From Mortierella alpina (taxonomy: Eukaryota > Mortierellomycota > Mortierellomycetes > Mortierellales > Mortierellaceae): a DNA stretch of 64,000 nucleotides. The stretch covers positions 930,001 through 994,000 of the forward strand of contig JANATF010000010.1 of the NCBI GenBank assembly GCA_029449245.1. The letters are read 5' to 3'. The position numbers and the translations under genes were made by a program. This document shows positions 47,589-55,959 of the stretch, one piece after another; position 1 is the first letter of the stretch; each line of letters opens with the position of its first letter. The notes beneath the pieces were generated by a model that was given only the letters and a program-made list of their open reading frames with translations, had not been told where the DNA came from and made no database searches.

Positions 47589-50049
47589 ATGACGGAAGAA
47601 CGGACTCGTCAGGAGACCGAAAAGCCTGCACCCAAGGCGCTGAACGCTGCCAGTCCGTCGTCGTCTTTGGCCACAGCGCCAGGCGCCCTGCGAGCCAGCA
47701 GCCGCTCGCCTTCCTCGTCCTCGCTGCACTCCAGCCATCCAGTGACAAGACTTCGGTACCGCCAGCTGGTGCAGCCCATCACCCCAACAGAGTGCGAGCC
47801 TGCTCCCGAGGACGAGCAAACACACTCTGCCGACTCGCAGACGGACAGCACTCAACCTCTTGGCTCGCCCCTCTCGCCTTCCACACGCATGCAATACCCG
47901 CGGGTGCCGTTGTCCAGTCTCGATCTAGCAAAGTCCCGCATCTATACCCGCCTCCTATACTTCTTCGATGCCAATACAGGCGCAACAGCAAACGCATCCA
48001 CCACCTGCGACCCTCCTCAAGGGCCCCTTTTCACCACCGTCGATTCTTCCTCCTCAACTTCAGCGGGAGCAGGCAAGGGGGGGACGACTCCAACAACTGC
48101 TTCTTCTCAAGAGTCATCCACCTCACCAAAGATACCCGCGCCTTCTGCTAACAAAAAGTATAGCTCACGCTCGAACCGCCTCCATTATCACTATCACCAG
48201 TCGCCTTTCATGGATCCCATGCTTCTGCAAGCCTCATTAGCGTTGGTCCTGTCAGATTTCTTTCCACTGGCAGGTCGGCTTTGCAATAGCCATCAACAAT
48301 CGTCACTGTCGTCATCGTCGACAACTGCAGCCAAGGAGGGTACTAAGGACGATAAGAGGCCATTTATCGAGTGCAACGATCATGGTGTGCTCTTTGCAGT
48401 CGCGGACGCCTCAACCACCATGGGCCAGATCCAACAGGGTCACTATCAGGATGGTGTCCTACCCCCTCAGCTCTTCCCCGTGGGGCTTTATCCAGCCTCG
48501 CTGCGCGATCCACCACTTCTTGGCATTCAGCTGACATATACCCAGGACCAGTCGTTGATTATGGGCGTTGCTATGGATTCGTCCGTCATGGATGCAGTCT
48601 CCTTGGTCTCGTTCATGGAAGCCTGGTCAAGAATCACTCAGGGCAAGGATTTTTCGCCGTACCCAATACTGGACAGGTCCTTCTTGGAGAAGCTGGGGGC
48701 TGATGACCATGCATCTACGAATGGTGCTAGTATTAGCCATGCTGGCGCCATTTATCGACATCAACGCATCAATAACTCACCTCCACCGCCCATTGTATTT
48801 GACAACGGCCTGGATACTGATCTGGACAGGGGTCTTGGAGATTCCGATCACGCCACAGATGACGATGACGAGGACGGCGACGATGACAACGGCACTGATG
48901 TGGAGGATTACACGGATGATGAGAAGGAGGGCATTGAAGGCGATTCAAATTTAAAGCGAGCGCAGCGGCGGTTGCAGTCGATTCAGTCTCAAGAACCAGT
49001 GGCGCATGGTCTTCAGGGAACTGGAAAGGGTGTTGCAGGCCGTCTTCCTACCGTCACTGTTAACTATGCAGAGCACTTGGATGGGCCAGCCGAGGACATA
49101 CTAGATCTTGGAGCCGATGGCCCGGAGGCAGTGTCGGGAGCCGAAATAGAGGGCAGCAACGATCTTCGCCTTTTCCATTTTACGCCAGAACAACTAGACC
49201 GGATCAAGCAGCTGGCATCTGAACAAAACATTGCAGCAGCAGCCTGTGCAGCGGATGACAAGGAGATTAGCGACAAGTGGGTCTCGACCGGCGATTCATT
49301 GATAGCGTATCTGTGGAAGATGTCGACGATCACTCGACGACTAGAGCCTGACTGTAAGCTGATGTGTGGACTTGTGATGGATATCCGCAACCGGGTGACG
49401 CCGACTATTCCTGAAGGCTTTATTGGCAATGCCATCCTGTAAGCATTATTCCTTCACGGCTCGATCTTGGTGTATGAAGGTCGTATGAGTGTTCTAAAAA
49501 GCGTAAATTGATCATCGTTCTTTTTGGATGATCGCTAGGTCAATATTTGTACAAATGCCGGTCCATTCACTCTTGACGACACCTCTGTCTCTGCCGTCGC
49601 GACTGTTGCGGGATGAACTGCTCTTACAGACCCCTGAGCAAATCCGGTCCGCGATCAGCTGGATTCAGAAGCAGGAGCATCCACACCTGATTGAGACCGC
49701 CAGCAACAACCCGTTCGGCCACGACTTTATGGTGTGGTCTTTCCGCAAGCTGAACATGTACTCACCCGACTTTGGTCAAGGCAGGCCATGCAAAGTCCGG
49801 ATCGGTCGAGGAGGCTTTGGCGGCGGGGAGGGCATGTGTGTTATCATGGACAGTGAGCCCTCACGCGCACAAGCTGCGGCAGCGGGAGGAAGCAGTTCAG
49901 CAAGCATAACGGGAGATGCTGGCGTGGATGTGTACCTGGGACTGCAAGGCGAGCATCTGCTTGACTTTGAGAAGGTCCACCGGGGCTTTATGGAGGGACT
50001 GGTGGGTCCGCAAGGTGGCGGGGTGTCGGGCGAGTGGGAAGTCGTGTAG
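47589..50049 (+). CDS. BAHD/transferase-family acyltransferase-like protein, catalytic His replaced
   Basis: Two exons (47589-49438, 49539-50049) give 786 aa, far longer than the roughly 450 aa of plain BAHD enzymes. The fold is suggested by SPFMDPMLLQASLALVLSDFFPLAGRL near residues 200-225, and by PLLGIQLTYTQDQSLIMGVAMDSSVMDAVSLVSF near 310-340. SDKWVSTGDSLIAYLWKMSTI and a C-terminal SPDFGQGRP complete the pattern. The DFGxG structural motif is present, but the HxxxD active-site motif reads SSVMD: Ser occupies the catalytic His position while the Asp is kept. A long Ser/Thr-rich N terminus and an acidic Asp-rich insert (about residues 395-460) explain the length. No signal peptide or membrane segment is evident. 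It may be a non-catalytic or altered enzyme. Start chosen at the ATG after the CT-rich leader. Confidence 0.75.
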
Positions 50050-50065
50050 CGAGCACTATGTGTGC

Positions 50066-50071
50066 AATAAA
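50066..50071 (+). terminator. candidate polyadenylation signal of the acyltransferase-like gene
   Basis: AATAAA 16 nt after the stop codon. The next same-strand gene starts only 110 bp later, so its promoter must overlap this 3' end. Confidence 0.4.
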
Positions 50072-50180
50072 AAAGCCTTGCACACTGCGTCAAACAGCAG
50101 TCTCACAGACTCGGCTGTTTATGTCCAAAGCCTCGCGACAGCTGATCGCATCACTTCACTTCATCACTCACGCACGCTCA

Positions 50181-51312
50181 ATGACTATCACCATCATCCG
50201 CCAAGCGCCTTCTAGCGCCGAGGTCCGCATCCGCTACACCCAGGACAACATCACTCTGCATGTTACGCCGGTCTCCAGCCTTATTCAGAACCCCGGCACG
50301 CTCTACATTGCCGACGAGTAAAGAAAGCTTTTTTTTTTCATACCCCCATCCTGAATGGCGCCAGAGCTAGCTTTGCAACAGTGTTTTCGCTAACTGTTCT
50401 TTTCGTCTTTTTCTTCCTCCTTCACTACTAGATCTCTCTACTTCTTCTCGGCAGTCTCAAACACAGGGTTCTCCATACCCTATCCTTCCATCATCATCCA
50501 CGCGATTGCGCGAGAGTCGCATGTGGGACCCAGTATCTACTGTCAGCTTGAAGGGTCCTTGGCCTCTTCAGAACCTGCAGCCAGCAATGGCCAGGCAGCT
50601 AAGGGAGAAGATGAGGAAGAAGAAGAGGATGACGAGGAGCCTGTCTTGGAGCTGAGCTTTGTCCCCACAGATGTCTCATCCTGTAAAGTTTCCTTTGTAC
50701 TGATGACCCATCTGTCCGAACTTTGTGCAAACAGCCGGCTAACATTTTTTTTTTCCCCTTTCGTTAGTGGATACGATCTATGAGAATTTGTCGTACTGTG
50801 CTTCGCTTCATCAGGATGAGGATGATGAAGATTACAACATGGATGAGGACGATATCTATCAGGATGATGAGGATGATCATCAGGAGCTGTATGCAAACGC
50901 CGATATCCAGGGTGGTTACGTTCCAAAGTCCAGCACAGCGACCTCGGTGGGTGTCGCATCAGCTACAGCAACAGCAGGAGCAGGAGCGGGGTCTGCTGAA
51001 GAGGTGGAGCAGGTCCCTGCGATCGATCTCCAGAGTGGCGAATGGTACACAGGCAACCCAGAGTCGGACGCGAAGTTTGAGTTGAGCGAGCAAGGCCAGG
51101 TAATTGTCAACCAATGGAATCAGAATCAAAAGTCTGGCGGTGAGGGCCAGCAGGTTCAGGGAAAGCGGATCAGACAGGAGGAGGAGGATGGTATGGAGGA
51201 TAACAGCATGGATATGGTTGAAGGGGATGCTCCATCACAGGCGAACGCAGAGGAGGCGTATACAGAGGAACAGCAGCAGGAGGCGCGATCTAAAATGTGG
51301 CGCGCTTATTAA
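50181..51312 (+). CDS. pICln (methylosome subunit, CLNS1A-like)
   Basis: Three exons (50181-50317, 50432-50682, 50768-51312) give 310 aa. The PH-like fold typical of pICln is visible as GTLYIADESLYFF, GFSIPYPSIIIHAIARE, an acidic loop of Glu/Asp, then LELSFVPTDVSSLDTIYENLSYCASLH (the classic FVPxD segment). An acidic Asp/Glu/Tyr-rich stretch follows, and the C-terminal segment EWYTGNPESDAKFELSEQGQ resembles the conserved C-terminal motif. pICln chaperones Sm proteins and presents them to PRMT5 for symmetric arginine dimethylation before snRNP assembly. The C-terminal 100 residues are Gln/Glu-rich. It is cytosolic. The gene follows the acyltransferase-like gene after only 131 bp. S. pombe has a homologue; S. 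cerevisiae does not, from memory. Confidence 0.85.
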
Positions 51313-51657
51313 AAGAGGGACGGACAACACGCTTGTTATCATCATCAGCCTTCCTTCACCTGACAAAAACCTTTCCTTGCTCAACTGAAAATAATAATAA
51401 CGGAAAAAAAAAACAACATTAGGCCGCTCTTGCAAGAATGGAGAGTCTCGTTCAAGACCCGCGTGGCCTGCTTCCCAAAGCTCCCGACGAGGAAGAGCCA
51501 GGTGAGGATGCGGAGGAGGATCGGTTCAAGAGTGTGTAAAAGAACCTGGTAGAGTTCCATCTGAGGGTCGTCAACGACCGGACAAAGATTACTTTTTTTG
51601 TATTGTACAGGATAAAAATACAGCGAACAAACTACTAGGTTTCGTTTTCTTTCTTCT
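51313..51657. other. 345 bp convergent 3' region (pICln / two-TM protein)
   Basis: 3' flanks of convergent genes with an A-rich stretch near 51389-51415. Nothing coding recognised. Confidence 0.4.
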
Positions 51658-52639
51658 TCAAGACTGAGAGTGACCAGGCGTGGCAGAAGAGCTACTGTTG
51701 CTGTCCATGGGATCCATGGAGGGTGGTGGTGCTGGAGGTTGTGCTGGCGTTGGCATAGGTTCCATCTCGAGAGCCACCTCATCGTATTTTGGAGGCAGTG
51801 CCGTACTCAGAACGAGTTCATGATCCTGATCCGCCTTGGGTCTATACGTCGGCAGTTCATTGTCCCTGGCCAGGATCTCCTCTGGCGAGGCATGTGGGTC
51901 CGATGCTGGGTGGTCCTGAAACGAGTGTTCGTCGATATGATCAATGGTCGTCAGATCGACCGCCCAGCAAGGCAGTCCCAAGTTGAGTCTGTGCGCGAAT
52001 CGGACTATCCAACGGTGCTCGGTTGCTGGAGATGGCTGGCGAGGTCGGAGACGGTACAGCACACCGTAACGAGACATGTCCTGGTCATTGAAGGATTGCA
52101 GAAGTGCAGTGGTGGTTTTGTGTGCCTGTTTCCGATTGGAGGAGGAAAGGGGAGAGACCATTAACAAAAAGCTCGCAGAAGTCTCTGTAGAATGTAGCAG
52201 CCAGTGAATTCGAATCAAAAAGTTATTGTTTTACCTTCTCTATTCTAGAAAGGAACGACATCTTGGAGATGAAGAGTAGGATCATGATCACGATCACTCC
52301 CAGGACCCAGGGTTTGCCGTCCGAGACATGAAGGGCCAACATGGTGACAAGGAAGACGACGACGATGACAAAGACGACGATCAAGGATGTGATGTAGACC
52401 AAGCTGGTTGGGTGGTGTTCCGAGAGGTGTTCCTGCAAAGAGTTGAGACGCAACTGAAAGAGCTCGACGGGGTATTCGCCCAGGTCTTGTTCGTTGTCGG
52501 GCACGGCATGACCACGCTCGGCTTCTTCTTCGGCATGCTGGGTCGAGGAGGGTTGAGGGCGGCGAGCGGTGCTGTGGGTAAGATCGAGCACTGGCCTTTT
52601 GAGCGTTTGCTGTAGGGGTATTGCGCGCAGGATAGGCAT
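51658..52639 (-). CDS. two-transmembrane-segment protein with PPxY motif, function unknown
   Basis: Two exons (52639-52235 and 52125-51658) give 290 aa. I do not recognise the family. An N-terminal soluble part of about 85 residues precedes two adjacent hydrophobic helices (SLVYITSLIVVFVIVVVFLVTMLAL and WVLGVIVIMILLFIS) separated by a short polar turn, so both termini probably face the cytosol. After the helices a conserved-looking segment (SFNDQDMSRYGVLYRLRPRQ) leads to a tail with LPTYRP and LPPKYDEV. PPKY matches the PPxY motif bound by WW domains of Rsp5/NEDD4 ubiquitin ligases. The end is Pro/Met/Ser-rich. By architecture it resembles small membrane adaptors of Rsp5, but that is inference. 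The 109 nt intron joins IEK to AHK in frame. Divergent from COA8. Confidence 0.65.
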
Positions 52640-53426
52640 TGTTCAGGGAGGCACAGCGTTCAAAAGGGACGAGAGAAGAGGAAAGGAAAGGGAGAAGGCA
52701 AAGAAGGACGAGTGAGCTTGGGGAACCAGGGGAAGCGGAAGGAAGGGGGTGGGAGGGGGTTGTATCAGAAGAGTGGCTAAGTAGGCAGTGCGACGCTTCG
52801 AGTGACAGGGACGGAATGAAAGGTGCTCGAGCAGAGTGAACAGAGACAGGGGGGCGATGCAACAGTGGAATGGAATGGAATGCAGTGGAGTGGAGTGGAT
52901 TGGAATGGAGAGTGGAGAAAAGACGCAAAGGCCGAGGTGAGCAGGAAGGGTGGGTTTGGCTTGATAAATATTCCATCACCCGTGCACCAGGTTGCTCTCG
53001 AAGGACTCTTCAGATGACACCATTCTTGTGTTCACCTGCAGACCCAGCGTTTCGCTTTGCCAAACAGCAAGATCTTCTTGCTCCAGATGTTCTAGGCCTC
53101 ACTCCTAGCTGCAGTGGCAACATGCCTCCTCCCTCTCCCTGCGCTCTGGCCGTCAACGTGCTCGCTTGTACTCGGCATGCGCCCTAACTGCAGCTGCTCG
53201 TCGTGGTCGTTGCTGGTTGTTGCGCAAAGGTGTCCTGTGGCATTGACGGCAAAATAACTTTCAGCCGTAGACTGGCAGGACACCGAAAGAACGCATCAAG
53301 ATCGACGAATCACAGCGCTCTGTGGTGAGGTGCTTCGACGGCGGCTGATGCAAAACGCAGGTGGCACCAAAAAAAAAGTTGTCACGTGGAAACCTTTAGT
53401 TTAGAGAGCGCCACCCGGGTTGAGGC
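52640..53426. other. 787 bp divergent intergenic region (two-TM protein / COA8)
   Basis: Contains a pentamer-like repeat patch (TGGAA/TGGAG units, about 52864-52918) and an A/G-rich stretch near 52660-52720. Reading frames stay open across parts of the repeat, but none shows a conserved domain. Promoter content not resolved. Confidence 0.45.
52864..52918. repeat. imperfect TGGAA/TGGAG pentanucleotide repeat
   Basis: About ten imperfect copies of a 5-bp TGGAA or TGGAG unit, with one ATGCA interruption, about 230 bp upstream of the two-TM protein start. Simple-sequence expansion. Confidence 0.6.
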
Positions 53427-54292
53427 ATGCGATCACTCCGTCTAGCTCCATTACCTGTCCGGACCCAACCCAGCCTATCCTTTGACGCACGACACCTGAG
53501 CAAACACACAGATACGCACATGAGCTCAATAAAGGTAAAAAAGAGGTTCAATGCACTTGACAATCATCCCCACACGGACAACACATTCGCATTTGGAAGC
53601 GGCTCTCCAACAAAGCCTTTGATCTCTACATTCCTTAGAAAACTACGGCGCTGGCTATGGGCGTCTGCAGGAGACACGCGTCGAGCGCTTCTAGAGCATC
53701 CGCTGCAGCTGTATCAGCGAGCACATCTGACAGCACTTCCAGCTCATCCACCAAAAAGCGGGAGAGTCTGGATCCGGCCTCCAACACGGACAAGTTTCTG
53801 GTTGGAAACCCTCATCCAGTCTCAAACTTGCGTCCCGTCAAATACCCGGTTCCTGCGCAAGAGTCGTCAGAGGACCGCATCTTCCGTGAGCGACGCGAGC
53901 GCGTGGATGCCTTCAACCAGAACTTCTGGGTCAACAACAACAACATGTTCAACAAGGCCAAGGCAGAATATGAAGACAAGAGTACGCCCTTGTTATTGCA
54001 CTATTGCCCTGATATATGACCTGACGAGGGCGAGCTGCTGTATCTCTTTTGAACTGACCGCACATTGTTTCTGTCTCTAGTCCGTTCACAAAATGGAGAT
54101 CAACCGGTGACAACAGAGGAACTGTCTGTTTTTTACAAGGACTTCCTGGATAAGGCGTATGAACGTCAAATGAACTACAACCGCCAGTGGTGGGTAGAGA
54201 ATATGGGTCTTTTATTCCCAGCAGCCAAGGCAGCAGTAAGGAAATGGACCTCACGATCATCATCACCATCATCATCATCATCATCAGCATAG
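53427..54292 (+). CDS. COA8: cytochrome c oxidase assembly factor 8 (COA8/APOPT1-like)
   Basis: Three exons (53427-53534, 53639-53981, 54081-54292) give 220 aa. The first exon, MRSLRLAPLPVRTQPSLSF..., is Arg-rich and acid-poor at its start, a good mitochondrial presequence. The mature part has SNLRPVKYPVP, FNQNFWVNNNNMFNKAKAEY, ELSVFYKDFLDKAYERQMNYNRQWW. These align with human COA8 ([53 protein letters not shown]). COA8 acts in the mitochondrial matrix in complex IV biogenesis. Translation could also begin at 53657, but that loses a good targeting sequence; the 5' exon joins in phase 0 with donor GTAAAA and acceptor TTAG. A CATCAT repeat encodes a Ser run at the C terminus. AATAAA at 54317. 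Confidence 0.87.
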
Positions 54293-54316
54293 GCATGCGA
54301 CAGCTCTCATTCTTCC

Positions 54317-54322
54317 AATAAA
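54317..54322 (+). terminator. candidate polyadenylation signal of COA8
   Basis: AATAAA 25 nt after the COA8 stop, in the 107 bp convergent gap before the hydratase 3' end. Confidence 0.4.
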
Positions 54323-54399
54323 TACAGCATTCGACCCCATTTTTTCCAACATATTGTTTTCGGGAGGACTTTATTATTGTACAAAAGGACGTGGCGATT

Positions 54400-55221
54400 T
54401 TACAGTTTCGACTTGAGTTTCTCAGCGCCCAGGCCAAATTCATCCCAGTTTGGTTTCTCGCGACTCGCAAAGGCGCCAATGCCATGAGCAGCCTCTTCGG
54501 AGGTAATCATTTTGCCAAAGGCCTCTCGAACATAGGCAGGTACAACTTGGGTATCTCCGCCTCGACTATCGACTGCGTCCACGAGCTGTTTTACATCCCG
54601 CATCGCATTAGGCCCACTCTGGAGCAGGAGATCGACATACTCCTGAACTTTCTTGCCCAACGAGTCGTGATCCTCCACAACCGCAGTGACAAAGCCGACG
54701 CGGTAGGCCTCTTGAGCCGAGACGCGTTCGCCCGAGAGCATGTATTGCTTGGATCGGAAGGCGCCCAACTGGGGGACAATGACTTCTGAGATCAAGGCCG
54801 GGATCAGCCCTCTGTGGACTTCGGGCATACTAAAGTAGGCGGAGGGATGCACAATTCTAAAGTTGCAGGCAAAGACAATGCCGACGCCTCCGCCGAGGGC
54901 GGGGCCGTTCATGCGGGCGACGGTGGGTTTGGGGCAGCGCGAGAGGGTGGTGAACATGGACTGGGTTTGGGCGACGGGGTCTGCAGCGGAGAGAGAGTTG
55001 CTGTCGTTGTCCTGTGGGGTGAGGTCCATGCCTGTGCAAAAGTACTTGCCGTTGCCTGTGACGACAATTATGCGGATGGTGGGGTCGTGAATGGCCTGGT
55101 TAAGAATGTCGACAAAAAGGTTGACCATGGGTCCGGAGAGGGCATTCCCGCGCTTGGGCCTGTTCAGCGTGATGGTCGCGACGGCGCCTTGCTGTGCATA
55201 GAGAACTTCCTTTTCGGACAT
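54400..55221 (-). CDS. enoyl-CoA hydratase/isomerase-family protein with peroxisomal SKL signal
   Basis: Single exon, 273 aa, the usual crotonase length. Core motifs are VATITLNRPKRGNALS, YFCTGMDL (the first oxyanion-hole strand), ARMNGPALGGGVGIVFACNFRI (the GGG oxyanion-hole helix) and FSMPEVHRGLIPA, with Glu in the position of a catalytic acid. The C terminus is KLKSKL, so the last three residues SKL are the canonical PTS1. There is no N-terminal presequence after the chosen Met (MSEKEVLY); an upstream frame that stays open to 55416 is not needed and lacks similarity. Expected peroxisomal. It is head-to-head with the acyl-CoA carboxylase beta gene, suggesting hydration of the carboxylated enoyl-CoA, as 3-methylglutaconyl-CoA hydratase or AtuE do; the actual substrate is inference. 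Convergent with COA8. Confidence 0.88.
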   Translation of the reverse strand: MSEKEVLYAQQGAVATITLNRPKRGNALSGPMVNLFVDILNQAIHDPTIRIIVVTGNGKYFCTGMDLTPQDNDSNSLSAADPVAQTQSMFTTLSRCPKPTVARMNGPALGGGVGIVFACNFRIVHPSAYFSMPEVHRGLIPALISEVIVPQLGAFRSKQYMLSGERVSAQEAYRVGFVTAVVEDHDSLGKKVQEYVDLLLQSGPNAMRDVKQLVDAVDSRGGDTQVVPAYVREAFGKMITSEEAAHGIGAFASREKPNWDEFGLGAEKLKSKL

Positions 55222-55959
55222 GAGGATGCAGACCGAGTGATGGCACGGGATGGGAATAGCGATGAAGTGTGTGTGAGAGAGAGGGAGGAAGTGAGAAACG
55301 GAGTGTGCGGTCAAGGCGCGGACATGGGTAGCCGGCCAAAACCGACACTTTAAGCGACCAGGCAAACTCCACGTGATGATTGGCTGGCTGGCTACTGAGT
55401 TTCTCCACACTGCCATGAGGACTAGAAAAGTATACTTTTGTCACTCTCGGCTCTCTTCCCTCCTTGAGCTTTGCTCGCTGCACGTATCGCAGAAGCCGCG
55501 GATGCGTGGTGTGAGTGGGGTCCATGGGCAGAACCGTTGGCACGGAGGGAGGCGGCTGTGTATGGCACCGGCAGCAGAGGGTGTCGAGGGACAGCCATGC
55601 AGCCGTATCGCAGGGGCAGAGTGAGGACATGCGTCGCGGTGCCCGTCCCTTGTCACCTTGTCACCTTGTCACCTTGTCACCTTGTCCAGCTCGCACAGAG
55701 CTGAGTAAAGAGACAGCACACTTGCCCCATGGACTTTTTTACACTTTCTCGGAATCATTCTCCATTGATGCAAGATCACCTGAAATAGAGCGTCGATCGT
55801 TTCGCGGTTCTTTTCCCCTTCTTCGTTTGTTCCCCATCTTTCTTTCCTTCGCTCCTCCATTGCGCCTCTCCTCTCATCCTTCCTAGCTCACCTTACTTTT
55901 ATTCTTCCCATTCGCACCTCCGGTTCACTTGTTCTGACATCTTCTCCATTGCCCATGCA
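55222..55959. promoter_or_regulatory. 738 bp divergent promoter region (enoyl-CoA hydratase / acyl-CoA carboxylase beta)
   Basis: Shared upstream region of the peroxisome-signal gene pair. It holds an 8-bp tandem repeat at 55648-55686 and a pyrimidine-rich stretch (55800-55900) just upstream of the carboxylase ATG. Joint regulation is inferred from arrangement. Confidence 0.5.
55648..55686. repeat. 8-bp tandem repeat CCTTGTCA, about 4.9 copies
   Basis: Four perfect CCTTGTCA units followed by CCTTGTC, in the middle of the hydratase/carboxylase divergent promoter. It could be simple slippage or a cluster of TGACAAGG factor sites. Confidence 0.7.

Noticed and set aside
52640-53190. Possible small genes in frames open across the TGGAA-type repeats
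   Set aside because: Composition is repeat-driven, with no conserved domain or convincing splice context.
54814-55353. Plus-strand open frame of 179 codons opposite the hydratase
   Set aside because: Antisense shadow of a gene with unmistakable crotonase motifs on the other strand.
55648-55686. CRISPR-like or transposon-end array
   Set aside because: The units are contiguous 8-mers without spacers, in a eukaryotic promoter; this is a simple tandem repeat.
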